From positions 347,772 to 411,771 of the forward strand of contig NZ_JAEKFH010000004.1 in NCBI RefSeq assembly GCF_016650695.1: DNA of 64,000 nt, given 5' to 3'. A program made the position numbers and the translations under genes. Source of the DNA: Pseudomonas sp. TH41. GTDB lineage: Bacteria; Pseudomonadota; Gammaproteobacteria; Pseudomonadales; Pseudomonadaceae. The number at the start of each line of letters is the position of its first letter. The stretch's first letter is position 1. Below are positions 48,245 through 57,117 of the stretch, piece by piece. Below the pieces are notes generated by a model. It saw nothing but the letters and a program-made list of their open reading frames with translations. It was not told where the DNA came from and did no database searches.

Positions 48245-48721
48245 ATGTTTTATGAAAACATCGACACCGCCGCCATCGACGCCGAGGAACTGCCGTGGGT
48301 CCCGTTCGCGCCTTACAGCGATGAAGTCTTCATCAAATACCTCAAGTGCGACCCGATTCGCGGCGAGACCATTACTCTGCTCAAAGCGCCGGCGGGTACC
48401 GTTCTGCCCAAACATCATCACTCGGGCACGGTGATCGTTTACACCATCAAAGGTGGATGGAAATACCTGGAACACGACTGGGTCTCCAAGCAAGGCGGTG
48501 TGGTATTCGAAACCGCGGGCACCAGCCACACGCCTGTCGCCTTGCCTGAATACGGCGATGAAATCATCACCTTGAACATCACCCAGGGTGACCTGCAGTA
48601 CGTCGACGAGAACGACAATATCGTCGCGATCGAAAACTGGAAAACCAGTGTGGAACGTTACTTGGCGTTCTGCAAAGCCAATGATCTCGAGCCTGTAGAC
48701 ATCACCAGTTTTTCGGTCTGA
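48245..48721 (+). CDS. Cupin-domain protein (2,4'-dihydroxyacetophenone dioxygenase-like)
   Basis: A 158-residue single-cupin protein. Metal-ligand segment PAGTVLPKHHHSGTVIVYTIKGGW with the cupin HxH pattern, and the second motif with His in TAGTSHTPVAL. Length and ending resemble the 2,4'-dihydroxyacetophenone dioxygenase-like cupins, Fe enzymes that cleave an alpha-hydroxyketone C-C bond. Upstream of sulfatase 2 by 80 bp and led by the GC-rich element. Dioxygenase activity is plausible but unproven. Confidence 0.78.
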   Translation: MFYENIDTAAIDAEELPWVPFAPYSDEVFIKYLKCDPIRGETITLLKAPAGTVLPKHHHSGTVIVYTIKGGWKYLEHDWVSKQGGVVFETAGTSHTPVALPEYGDEIITLNITQGDLQYVDENDNIVAIENWKTSVERYLAFCKANDLEPVDITSFSV

Positions 48722-48801
48722 CCGGCTCTCCAATCTCTCAGCCGCTCGGTGATCCACTGGGCGGCTGCGCCGTTGTAATAATAAAAAAAACGGAGACAAC
48801 C

Positions 48802-51165
48802 ATGTCCCAGAAGCTACATCCCGCCGGACGTTTCACTCTAAAACTCTGCGCATTGTTGGCCAGCTCCGTCGCATCCGCACAGGACTCACTGCCCTTCCCG
48901 CCTACGCCTTCGGCCAGTGACGCCAAACCGACGCTGCAAGAATCGAAGCACCAAAAACGTCAGCAACAATCGCACCTGCCTGCCGACGCACCGAACATTC
49001 TGGTGATCATGCTCGATGACGCGGGCTTCGCGCAGTCCGACACTGTCGGCGGCGCGATCCACACGCCGACCCTGACGCGTGTCGCCGACAGCGGCGTGCG
49101 TTACAACGCCTTTCATACCGCTGCCATCAGCTCCGCCACCCGCGCAGCACTGCTGACCGGACGCAATCACCACCGCGTCGGCAACGGCGTGATCGCCGAG
49201 CTGGCCACCGATTGGGACGGCTACACCGGCAAGATTCCAAAAAGCTCGGCGACCATGGCCGAGGTGCTCAAGCAATACGGCTACAGCACCGCTGCGTTTG
49301 GCAAATGGCATAACACCCCGCCGATGGAAACGACGGCTGCCGGGCCATTTGACAGCTGGCCGACGGCCTACGGCTTCGAACATTTCTACGGCTTCCTGGC
49401 CGGCGAAACCTCCCAGTACGAGCCGCGCCTGTACCGCGACAACACGCCTATCGAACCGCCGCGCGATCCGAAATATCACCTCAGCGAAGACCTGGCGAAT
49501 CAGGCCGTGAACTGGCTGCAGGATCAAAAGACCTACGCACCGGACAAACCGTTTTTCATGTACTGGACACCGGGTGCCGTGCACGGCCCGCACCAGGTGA
49601 ACGCGCAGTGGGCAAACAAGTACAAAGGCAAGTTTGATGGTGGCTGGGATGCTTATCGCGCACAAACGTTCGAACGTCAGAAAGCCCTGGGCTTTATTCC
49701 ACAGGACGCCGTTCTGACCCCGCGCCCCGCGGAAATGCCCGCCTGGGACAGCCTGTCGGCTGAACAAAAGCAGTATCAGGCACGCTTGATGGAGGTGTAT
49801 GCCGGTTTCCTGGAACACGCCGACACACAGGCCGGCAAGATCCTCGACGAGCTGGAGCGTGAAGGCAAACGCGACAACACACTGATCTTTTATGTCTTCA
49901 GCGACAACGGCGCCTCTTCCGAAGGCATGGAAGGTACGATCAACGAATTGCTGGCGCAGAACGGTATTCCGGTTCCCAAAGAGCAACAGCTCAAAGTCCT
50001 CAACGAGATGTATGGCGGCTTGTCTGCGCTCGGTGGGCCCAAGCTGGAAAGCATGTACAACTCCGCCTGGGCCTGGGCCGGTTCAGGACCGTTTGTAGGC
50101 ACCAAACTGGTTGCTGGTTACTTCGGCGGCACTCGCACACCGTTGGCGGTTTCCTGGCCAAAACAGATCAAGGCCGACGCCAAGGTTCGCGGGCAATTCC
50201 ACCATGTCAATGACATCGCTCCTACGGTCTACGACGTGCTGTCGATCACCCCGCCAAAAGAGGTCAACGGCATCGCTCAGGACCCGATTGATGGCGTGAG
50301 CATGCGTTACACCTTCAACGATGCTGAGGTGAAGTCGAAAAAACCGGCGCAGTACTTTGAAGTACTCGGCAGCCGTGGCGTCTATAAAGACGGCTGGATG
50401 GCCTCGGTGTTCGGCCCCCGAAAACCGTGGGTGCAAGGTTTTTCACAGTTCATGGGCTGGAACCCGGCGAATGATCAGTGGTCGCTGTTTAACCTGAAGG
50501 ACGACTACTCGCAAGCCAAGGACGTTGCTGCCAGCAACCCGGAAAAACTGGCTGAACTGAAAGCAGAGTTCGACGTACAGGCCAAGGCTAACCATGTCTA
50601 TCCGATTGGTGCCGGCCTGTACCCGTTTCTCAATCCGGCAGCACGGGTTGCGACCAGCCAACATGAGTGGCACTTCAGCGATCGCGTCCAGCGCTTCCCT
50701 GAGTTCGCCGCGCCCAACCTGCGTAGCCAGAACAGCAAGGTTGTCGTCGACGCCGAAGTACCGGCCAACGCCAGTGGCGTGCTGTATGCCTTGGGCGGTA
50801 TTGGCGGTGGCGTCAGTCTGTATATGGATGACGGCTTCCTGGTCTACGAGTACAACGCGCTGGCCATTGCGCGAGTCAAGTTGAAGTCGGCAGAACGAGT
50901 ACCCGCGGGTAAAGTCAGCATCGAAATGTTGACTGCGATGTCCTCAGCCAAGCTCGGTGCACCGGCCAATCTCAGCCTGTTTGTCGACGGCAAGGAAGTC
51001 GCCAAAGGTGTGACGCCGTTTACACCATCGTTGACGTTCACCGCGAGTGAAACCTTCGATGTGGCTGAAGACTTGGGTTCCCCCGTGACTCTGGATTACT
51101 TCGACCGGGCGCCCTTTGCCTTTAATGGCAAGGTCAACGATGTTCACGTGACCTACTTGCCTTAA
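48802..51165 (+). CDS. Exported Ser-type sulfatase
   Basis: A 787-residue periplasmic sulfatase. Signal peptide TLKLCALLASSVASAQ. Metal site ILVIMLDDAGFAQSD. The active-site stretch FHTAAISSATRAALLTGRNH aligns with the CSPTR of sulfatase 1 but has Ser110 in place of Cys (S-x-A-x-R), the Ser-type sequence matured by radical-SAM anSME/AtsB. Further motifs TAAFGKWHNTPPME, FFMYWTPGAVHGPH and IFYVFSDNGASSEG. A C-terminal beta-rich extension matches that of sulfatase 1. The anSME gene follows 112 bp downstream. Confidence 0.92.
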   Translation: MSQKLHPAGRFTLKLCALLASSVASAQDSLPFPPTPSASDAKPTLQESKHQKRQQQSHLPADAPNILVIMLDDAGFAQSDTVGGAIHTPTLTRVADSGVRYNAFHTAAISSATRAALLTGRNHHRVGNGVIAELATDWDGYTGKIPKSSATMAEVLKQYGYSTAAFGKWHNTPPMETTAAGPFDSWPTAYGFEHFYGFLAGETSQYEPRLYRDNTPIEPPRDPKYHLSEDLANQAVNWLQDQKTYAPDKPFFMYWTPGAVHGPHQVNAQWANKYKGKFDGGWDAYRAQTFERQKALGFIPQDAVLTPRPAEMPAWDSLSAEQKQYQARLMEVYAGFLEHADTQAGKILDELEREGKRDNTLIFYVFSDNGASSEGMEGTINELLAQNGIPVPKEQQLKVLNEMYGGLSALGGPKLESMYNSAWAWAGSGPFVGTKLVAGYFGGTRTPLAVSWPKQIKADAKVRGQFHHVNDIAPTVYDVLSITPPKEVNGIAQDPIDGVSMRYTFNDAEVKSKKPAQYFEVLGSRGVYKDGWMASVFGPRKPWVQGFSQFMGWNPANDQWSLFNLKDDYSQAKDVAASNPEKLAELKAEFDVQAKANHVYPIGAGLYPFLNPAARVATSQHEWHFSDRVQRFPEFAAPNLRSQNSKVVVDAEVPANASGVLYALGGIGGGVSLYMDDGFLVYEYNALAIARVKLKSAERVPAGKVSIEMLTAMSSAKLGAPANLSLFVDGKEVAKGVTPFTPSLTFTASETFDVAEDLGSPVTLDYFDRAPFAFNGKVNDVHVTYLP

Positions 51166-51177
51166 CCCTCTACGCTG

Positions 51178-51195
51178 CCCCCCAATCATGGGGGG
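51178..51195. promoter_or_regulatory. GC-rich inverted repeat before anSME
   Basis: CCCCCC-AATCAT-GGGGGG, extended by one G-C pair each side, 83 bp before the anSME ATG and 12 bp after the sulfatase 2 stop. Resembles the 19-bp elements (CCCCAAT...GGGGGG) with 3 extra bases. No T tract, so a regulatory site or stem rather than a clear terminator. Confidence 0.4.
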
Positions 51196-51277
51196 CGGCC
51201 AACACCCGTTCTGCCCCTAGCCTCTGGCATTGGAACCGCTCCGATCCGCGACGCGGTCCGAACGTAGCCTGCCGACC

Positions 51278-52546
51278 ATGCCTATCCACGAAACCCCGCC
51301 CCAGGGCCTGCATCTCATGGCCAAGCCCGTCGGGCCGATCTGCAACCTCGATTGCAGTTACTGTTTCTATCTTGAAAAAGAACAGCTCTACCCGCCCCGG
51401 GAACGCTTCAGCATGACCGACGACGTATTGCGTCTGTACGTGCAGCGCTACATCGAAGCCCAGCCCACGCCGGAAGTCGAATTCACCTGGCAAGGCGGCG
51501 AACCGACGCTGTTGGGCCTGGAGTTTTTCCAGCGAGCGATCGTCTATCAACGCCAGTTCGCCGGGGACAAGGTCATTCGCAATACGTTGCAGACCAATGG
51601 CACGCTACTTGACGATGACTGGTGCGCATTTCTCGCACGCGAAAGTTTCATGGTCGGGATCAGCCTGGATGGCCCGGATTTCGTCCACGATCTGTATCGC
51701 CCTGACAAGCGTGGGCGTTCCAGTTTCGATGAGGTGATGCGCGGGCTCGGGCTGCTCAAGCACCACGGCGTCGCCTTCAATGTGCTGGTGACCGTGGCGC
51801 GGGATGTCGCCCAATATCCGTTGGAAATCTACCGTTTCCTCAAGGCTGAAGGCGTTCGTCATATTCAGTTCAACCCGGTGGTGGAACGCCAGCCGAGCGC
51901 GCCGCAGGTCAGCCAGGGGCTGCACTTTGCCGTCCCGCCGGAGCTGCGTTTGCACGCGGTACCAGAGCCCGCACTGGTGACGGAGCACACCGTAGGGCAA
52001 GAGGCCTACGGCGATTTTCTGATCAAGATTTTTGACGAGTGGGTGCGCCAGGATGTTGGTGAAGTTCACGTCATGAACTTCGAGTGGGCACTGGCCTCAT
52101 GGTGTCAGCTGCCGGCTTCTGTGTGCTTGTTCAGTCCACGCTGCGGTAAAGCGGCAATCGTCGAGCACGACGGTAACGTCTACTCCTGCGATCACTACAT
52201 GTACCCCGAGTACCTGCTGGGCAACCTCAAGTCCGATGACCCTGCCGTGCTACTCGCCTCCCCCGCTCAACAGGCCTTCGGCGCGGCCAAGGAAGAGACA
52301 CTGCCGAGTTATTGCCAGCAGTGCGATTACCGCTTCGCCTGCCATGGCGAGTGCCCGAAAAATCGTTTCATGAACGCACCGAATGGCGAATCGGGCCTGA
52401 ATTATCTGTGCCCGAGTTACAAGAAATACTTCCGCCACCTGACGCCGTACATGAATGCCATGGCCCAACTGGTGAGTCACAAACAACCCGCGGCACTGAT
52501 CATGCAGGCGTTTGCCGGCCCGCTGATCGTGCCACTGGATAAATAG
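51278..52546 (+). CDS. Anaerobic sulfatase-maturating enzyme (anSME/AtsB), radical SAM-SPASM
   Basis: A 422-residue radical-SAM protein. The [4Fe-4S] motif is Cys22-x3-Cys26-x2-Cys29 (CNLDCSYCFYLEKE). GEPTLLGLEFF and TNGTLL elements follow. The C-terminal SPASM-type region has CGKAAIVEHDGNVYSCDHYM, CQQCDYRFACHGECPKNRF and a final Cys in NYLCPSYK. The PKNRF element is typical of anSME. Converts active-site Ser or Cys of sulfatases to formylglycine without O2. Start chosen at 51278; codons before it are unlike the family. Confidence 0.93.
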   Translation: MPIHETPPQGLHLMAKPVGPICNLDCSYCFYLEKEQLYPPRERFSMTDDVLRLYVQRYIEAQPTPEVEFTWQGGEPTLLGLEFFQRAIVYQRQFAGDKVIRNTLQTNGTLLDDDWCAFLARESFMVGISLDGPDFVHDLYRPDKRGRSSFDEVMRGLGLLKHHGVAFNVLVTVARDVAQYPLEIYRFLKAEGVRHIQFNPVVERQPSAPQVSQGLHFAVPPELRLHAVPEPALVTEHTVGQEAYGDFLIKIFDEWVRQDVGEVHVMNFEWALASWCQLPASVCLFSPRCGKAAIVEHDGNVYSCDHYMYPEYLLGNLKSDDPAVLLASPAQQAFGAAKEETLPSYCQQCDYRFACHGECPKNRFMNAPNGESGLNYLCPSYKKYFRHLTPYMNAMAQLVSHKQPAALIMQAFAGPLIVPLDK

Positions 52547-52549
52547 CCT

Positions 52550-54184
52550 TTAGCCCGGAAAACGGTAGTCGCGGAACTGCTCGCGCAGCTTCATTTTTTG
52601 CAACTTGCCGGTGGCGGTATGCGGCAACGCTTCGACGAAGGCCACATCGTCCGGCAACCACCACTTCGCCACCCGGCTTTGTAAAATCTGCAGCAGATCG
52701 TCTTTACTCGCTGTTTTGCCGGGTTTGAGCACCACCACCAACAACGGGCGTTCCTGCCACTTGGGATGAGGGATGCCAATCACCGCGGCTTCAGCCACAG
52801 CCGGGTGGCTGATGGCGGCGTTTTCCAGGTCGATCGATGAAATCCACTCGCCGCCCGACTTGATCACATCCTTGGCGCGGTCGGTGATCTGCATGTAGCC
52901 ATCGGTATCGATGGTTGCGATATCGCCAGTATCGAGCCAGCCCTCGCTATCGAGAATCTGCCCACCCTCACCGCCGTAATACTGGCTGGCGATCCACGGT
53001 CCCTTGACCAGCAGAAGACCAGAGGCTCTGCCATCGCGCGGGAGTTCAGCGCCCTCCTCGTCGACAATCTTCATCGACACGCCGAACAGTGCCCGCCCTT
53101 GTTTGGCCTGCAAGTCGAGCACTGCGCTGAGCGGTGCATTGCAGTGTTTGGGTAAGGGGTTACAGACGGTGCCGAGCGGTGACATCTCCGTCATGCCCCA
53201 GGCATGCAACACCCGGGCGTTAAAAGACGTCTCAAACGTCTCGACCTGGCTACGTGGTGCAGCAGCCCCGCCAATCACCACCCGGTTCAGGCACAGCTCT
53301 GTCGCTGGATGCAGGCCCTGCGCCTCGACATGCTGTTGCAGCATCATCCAGACCGTTGGCACGCCCAGCGCCAGGGTCACTTGTTCATCCCGCATCAGTG
53401 TGTACAGGCTCTCGCCATCCAGAGCAGCACCCGGCAACACCAGTTTGGCGCCGCACATCGCGGCGGCATAAGGCATGCCCCAGGCATTGACGTGAAACAT
53501 CGGCACCACCAACAGCGCCGAATCCGCCGCCGACAAGGCAAAGCCGTCCGAGGTGCACAGTGCCAGCGAATGCAGGATTGAGGACCGGTGCGAGTACAGC
53601 ACGCCCTTCGGATTACCGGTGGTGCCCGAGGTGTAGCACATCGATGACGCCGTGCGCTCATCGAACACGGGCCAGCTGAAATCACTGCTTTGCTCGGCGA
53701 TCAGGTCTTCGTAGCAGATCAAACCAGGCACATTGATCGCCGGCATCTGCTCACGGTCACACAGCGCAATGAAGCCTTTGACACTCTTCAACTGCGGCGC
53801 GATTTGCTCGACCAGCGTCGCGAACGATAGGTCGAATATCAGGTACTGATCTTCGGCATGGTTGCCGATAAACTCGATCTGCTCGGCGAACAACCGTGGG
53901 TTGATCGTGTGCAGCACCGCACCCATGCCCGACACGCCGAAGTACAGTTCCATGTGCCGGTAGCCGTTCCAGGCCAGCGTGCCGATTCGATCGCCGGGTT
54001 GTACGCCTAGCGCAACCAGCGCGTTGGCCACCTGTTTGGCGCGACGACCAATGTCGGTATAGGTGCAGTGATGCACGGATCCGTCTGCCGTGCGCGAGGC
54101 AATTTCAGTGCGCGGGTGCGCCTTCAGCGCATGTTCCAGAACAGAAGAAATCAACAGCGGTTGATCTTGCATCAAGCCCAGCAT
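52550..54184 (-). CDS. Acyl-CoA synthetase (AMP-forming), ligase 2 (AlkK-like)
   Basis: A 544-residue ANL ligase resembling medium/long-chain fatty-acyl-CoA synthetases. Phosphate loop SMCYTSGTTGNPKGVLYSHR; HVNAWGMPYAA; AMP-binding HAWGMTEMSPLG; hinge DTGDIATIDTDGYMQITDRAKDVIKSGGEW; catalytic Lys in TATGKLQKMKLRE. Its stop is only 3 bp from the convergent anSME stop. First of the right-hand minus-strand group (SDR2, DUF1254-3 upstream). Distinct from ligase 1, so two acids or two stages are activated. Confidence 0.92.
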   Translation of the reverse strand: MLGLMQDQPLLISSVLEHALKAHPRTEIASRTADGSVHHCTYTDIGRRAKQVANALVALGVQPGDRIGTLAWNGYRHMELYFGVSGMGAVLHTINPRLFAEQIEFIGNHAEDQYLIFDLSFATLVEQIAPQLKSVKGFIALCDREQMPAINVPGLICYEDLIAEQSSDFSWPVFDERTASSMCYTSGTTGNPKGVLYSHRSSILHSLALCTSDGFALSAADSALLVVPMFHVNAWGMPYAAAMCGAKLVLPGAALDGESLYTLMRDEQVTLALGVPTVWMMLQQHVEAQGLHPATELCLNRVVIGGAAAPRSQVETFETSFNARVLHAWGMTEMSPLGTVCNPLPKHCNAPLSAVLDLQAKQGRALFGVSMKIVDEEGAELPRDGRASGLLLVKGPWIASQYYGGEGGQILDSEGWLDTGDIATIDTDGYMQITDRAKDVIKSGGEWISSIDLENAAISHPAVAEAAVIGIPHPKWQERPLLVVVLKPGKTASKDDLLQILQSRVAKWWLPDDVAFVEALPHTATGKLQKMKLREQFRDYRFPG

Positions 54185-54242
54185 GGTTTTGTGTTCCTTT
54201 TTTATTCTTGTATGAGTTCGGTGTTGCTGGCATGGCGTCGGA

Positions 54243-55076
54243 TTACAGGTAGCCGATCTTCCGCGCGTCGTTGAGGATCACCCGGCGCATCAGCCCCAGT
54301 GACAAACGTTTGAGATGGAAAATCAGCTTGGCGAACGGCCCGACCAGCACCAGGTCCTGGCCCTTCTGCACGGCGCGGACCATCGCTTCAGCGACCAGTT
54401 CGGGCTCGCAGCCCTTGGCTTTGTAGTAGGCCTGCAATCGCTCGAGCTGCTCTTCACTGATGGAAGGCGAGATGCTGCTGCGGGACTGGGTGATGGCGGT
54501 ATTGATGATGCCGGGGCAAACCGTGGTGATGCGGACATTGGAGTCGGCCAGTTCCATCTTCAGCACTTCACTCAAGCCGAACACCGCATGTTTGGAGGCG
54601 GCATAGGCGCCCATGGTCGGTGACGGATAGACGCCCGCCACCGAGGCCACGTTCAACACATGGCGCGCGCCGCCTGCCAGGATCATTTGCGGAATGAAGT
54701 GATAGCAGCCATGCACCACGCCCATCAGGTTGATGTCCATGACCCGCTGCCAGTGAGCCAGATCACTCTGGAGAAACTGCCCCAGGTAACCGATACCCGC
54801 GTTGTTGATCAGTACATCGATTGGCCGCAGCTTCATGTACGGATGCTCGGCGAACGCCTGCATCTCGTCGCCATTCGAAACATCAAGTTGATGGATCATG
54901 CAAATGGCTCCCAGCGCGACGAGGTCGATCTGGAGCTGTTTCAGCGCCTCTCGATTAACGTCCGTGGCGATGATGTGGGCACCTCGGCGGGCGAATGCAA
55001 ACGCCGCTGCACGACCGATGCCCGAGGCCGCGCCGGTGATCATGACTTTCTTGTTTTTGAGTTCGGGGATGGCCAT
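54243..55076 (-). CDS. Short-chain dehydrogenase/reductase 2
   Basis: A 277-residue SDR. VMITGAASGIGRAAAFAFAR cofactor site, acidic IIATDVNREAL (NAD-type), INNAGIGYLGQF, and catalytic NVASVAGVYPSPTMGAYAASK with Ser/Tyr/Lys, then VCPGIINTAI. The ATG at 55076 is taken over an upstream frame that overlaps the promoter region. 32 bp after DUF1254-3 and 58 bp before ligase 2; likely one operon. Confidence 0.9.
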   Translation of the reverse strand: MAIPELKNKKVMITGAASGIGRAAAFAFARRGAHIIATDVNREALKQLQIDLVALGAICMIHQLDVSNGDEMQAFAEHPYMKLRPIDVLINNAGIGYLGQFLQSDLAHWQRVMDINLMGVVHGCYHFIPQMILAGGARHVLNVASVAGVYPSPTMGAYAASKHAVFGLSEVLKMELADSNVRITTVCPGIINTAITQSRSSISPSISEEQLERLQAYYKAKGCEPELVAEAMVRAVQKGQDLVLVGPFAKLIFHLKRLSLGLMRRVILNDARKIGYL

Positions 55077-55108
55077 TAGAGGGGTTCCATCTGAAATGAA
55101 CGTTCTGA

Positions 55109-56527
55109 TTACTTGAGTTGTTCCAGCGGTGGCGCAGTCCAGTTTCCCGACAAAGCCTGGACTTGCGGCCAATACAGCCGCATGTACATGGCAAAGGGAC
55201 CCTTTGGCGCTGGCAACCAGTTGGCTTCCTTGTCCAAGCCTGGGGATTCGTGCTGGATGAACAATGTCACGCCACCGTCCGCATCGCGCTTGAACTGGGG
55301 CACCATCGGTGAGTTGATCAAATAACGATTGAGAGGATTGTCGACCAACCAGCTCCCTGGCAGTTCATACATCGTCAGCGACCAGAACGCATTGACGGGT
55401 GGGAGCTGATCAGGCGCAAAGCGCAGGCTGTAGCGCTTGCTGCCATCCAGTTTCTGCTTATCCGCGTCGACACGATAAAACGGATACATCGCCTCTTGCC
55501 TGGAGGCGCCATAGATACCAATCGTCCCGAGCATGCGGTTCAGGTAGTTATTCTTCATGGTCGTGCGCGAGCCGAGAATATCGCCCGAGGTCAGCGTTCC
55601 CTCATTCAGCTGCTTGACCCCACCCGCAAATTCAGCCCAGGCATCGGCGATGCCTTGCTCGAAAGCCGCCTTGATCTCAGGGCTGAGTTTGGCTGGGTCG
55701 AACGCTTTGCCAGCGCCGATACCGATCTTGGCAAAGCGCGCCATCAGTTCTTTTTCGGAAGGATCGGTCGGGCAAAACTGCAGCAGGAAGTTCAGCGTAC
55801 TGAACAGCTGCAGCGAGGTCTTTTGCTCCTCACGGCTGAGCGGCTTGACGAAATCGATGGCAGGCGCGGGTTTCACGGGCGGGCGGCCCAGGAACGCCGA
55901 AAGTGTCTGCACGGTGTAGCCGGCCTGCACTTTCTTCACATTTTCGATATCGCCTGGGTTGAATAGCTGAGTGCGATAGATAGCGAGCGTCAGATCTGTG
56001 TCAGCACGAAAGACTTTCTTGATCCCTTTAGGTGTATCACCTTTCCAGTTCGGCCCGACGATAAGGAAGCTACCCTCCTCGTTACCGGTGCTGCGGCTGC
56101 CGATATAGTCGGAATTGAAGGTGTAAAGATCCGTGAGCTGGACACTGTAATAACGGTCCTTCTCCACGGCGGGCATGGTGAGGACAACCGGTTCGGCGCG
56201 CAGATCGAGGCCGGCCCAGGAATAAGGCGTATCGGAATTGGGTGTCTGGATGGCCTTGTCCGCGGGGGTATAAACGCGAGGCGTGTTATGAATCTGATTC
56301 CAGGGGCCTTTGTACTCGGGGTTTCGAGGATCCACGAAATAGCCATATTCAACGCGATAGCTATCTACCATCGGGTAGCCATAAATGTAGGCCTCCTTGG
56401 CAATGGCACGCGCCTCTTGCGGGCTGACATTTGTCTGAGCCATAGCTGTCGGAAGGCCGACAAGCAGCGCTGCTGCACACGCTATAACTTTCAACTGAAT
56501 ACTAATCACCAAGTTATCCCCTCGCAT
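55109..56527 (-). CDS. Exported DUF1254/DUF1214 protein (paralogue 3)
   Basis: A 472-residue secreted protein. Signal peptide VIACAAALLVGLPTAMAQ. Shares with paralogue 2: KEAYIYGYPMVDSYRVEYGYF, NQIHNTPRVYTPADKAIQ, PNSDTPYSWAGLDLRAEPVV, AFWSLTMYELPGSWLVDNPL, YLINSPMVPQFKRDADGGV and NWLPAPKGPFAMYMRLYWPQ. Heads the minus-strand operon with SDR2 and ligase 2. Function unknown; repeated presence of three paralogues around two sulfatases suggests a role in the same pathway. Confidence 0.87.
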   Translation of the reverse strand: MRGDNLVISIQLKVIACAAALLVGLPTAMAQTNVSPQEARAIAKEAYIYGYPMVDSYRVEYGYFVDPRNPEYKGPWNQIHNTPRVYTPADKAIQTPNSDTPYSWAGLDLRAEPVVLTMPAVEKDRYYSVQLTDLYTFNSDYIGSRSTGNEEGSFLIVGPNWKGDTPKGIKKVFRADTDLTLAIYRTQLFNPGDIENVKKVQAGYTVQTLSAFLGRPPVKPAPAIDFVKPLSREEQKTSLQLFSTLNFLLQFCPTDPSEKELMARFAKIGIGAGKAFDPAKLSPEIKAAFEQGIADAWAEFAGGVKQLNEGTLTSGDILGSRTTMKNNYLNRMLGTIGIYGASRQEAMYPFYRVDADKQKLDGSKRYSLRFAPDQLPPVNAFWSLTMYELPGSWLVDNPLNRYLINSPMVPQFKRDADGGVTLFIQHESPGLDKEANWLPAPKGPFAMYMRLYWPQVQALSGNWTAPPLEQLK

Positions 56528-56617
56528 CGATATCCGTAGTTGCCGAGAAAAAGCTTTTACGCGCCGTTGCTGACTTCACATGCCAGTTAACAGTTGCTCA
56601 TGTGCTCTGTTTGAACT

Positions 56618-57100
56618 TCAAGGTTTGGGCAAGGGATAACGCAACTCCCTGATCATTTCATCCAGAGACCCTTCTGATTCACCTTCGCTTTCCATGGCCA
56701 GCCATTTCAGGATGGCGGACTCGTGGCGGACCATGGACTCGGTGAGGTCGCGATCTTCGTCAGGACAAATGCGGGCTATTTCTTCAAAGCGCGACAGGAA
56801 ATCTTCCACAGTAGGCTTGATGACAGCGGCAAACTCCTGAAGGTTATTCATTGCCTTGTACGCGTTGACAATGGCCTCGATACCGTCCAGTTCGATGTTC
56901 TCGCTCAGGGGAACGCCGTGGTTGAACAAAAACGGGCGCAATCGCGCTTTTGTTTCTGTTTCAAGTTGAAGCAAGGTGCCGAAGTGATAGTGATCACGTT
57001 TATTTTTTGCCACGTCGATCAGTGCAAGGGCCAGCGCTTCACCGAATACTTCGCTCTCGTGTAACTCGCGGATCCACGCGGGATAGACTGGATTATTCAT
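56618..57100 (-). CDS. Hypothetical 160-aa soluble protein
   Basis: Starts MNNPVYPAWIRELHESEVFG with a GAGGAAAAACGAG leader, 17 bp after the RND transporter stop, and ends LDEMIRELRYPLPKP. Mostly helical and acidic, with GEALALALIDVAKNKRDHYH, a helix rich in His/Asp/Glu (possible ferritin- or rubrerythrin-like pattern: HESEVFGEALA, HYHFGTLLQLETE, ESMVRHESAIL). No signal peptide. Not recognised. The upstream part of the longer frame to 57478 is a shadow of the transporter. Confidence 0.7.
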   Translation of the reverse strand: MNNPVYPAWIRELHESEVFGEALALALIDVAKNKRDHYHFGTLLQLETETKARLRPFLFNHGVPLSENIELDGIEAIVNAYKAMNNLQEFAAVIKPTVEDFLSRFEEIARICPDEDRDLTESMVRHESAILKWLAMESEGESEGSLDEMIRELRYPLPKP

Positions 57101-57117
57101 CTCGTTTTTCCTCTTTT

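Noticed and set aside
51178..51195. Intrinsic terminator after sulfatase 2
   Set aside because: G/C stem lacks a following T tract and resembles the promoter-located GC-rich elements; kept as a possible regulatory site instead.
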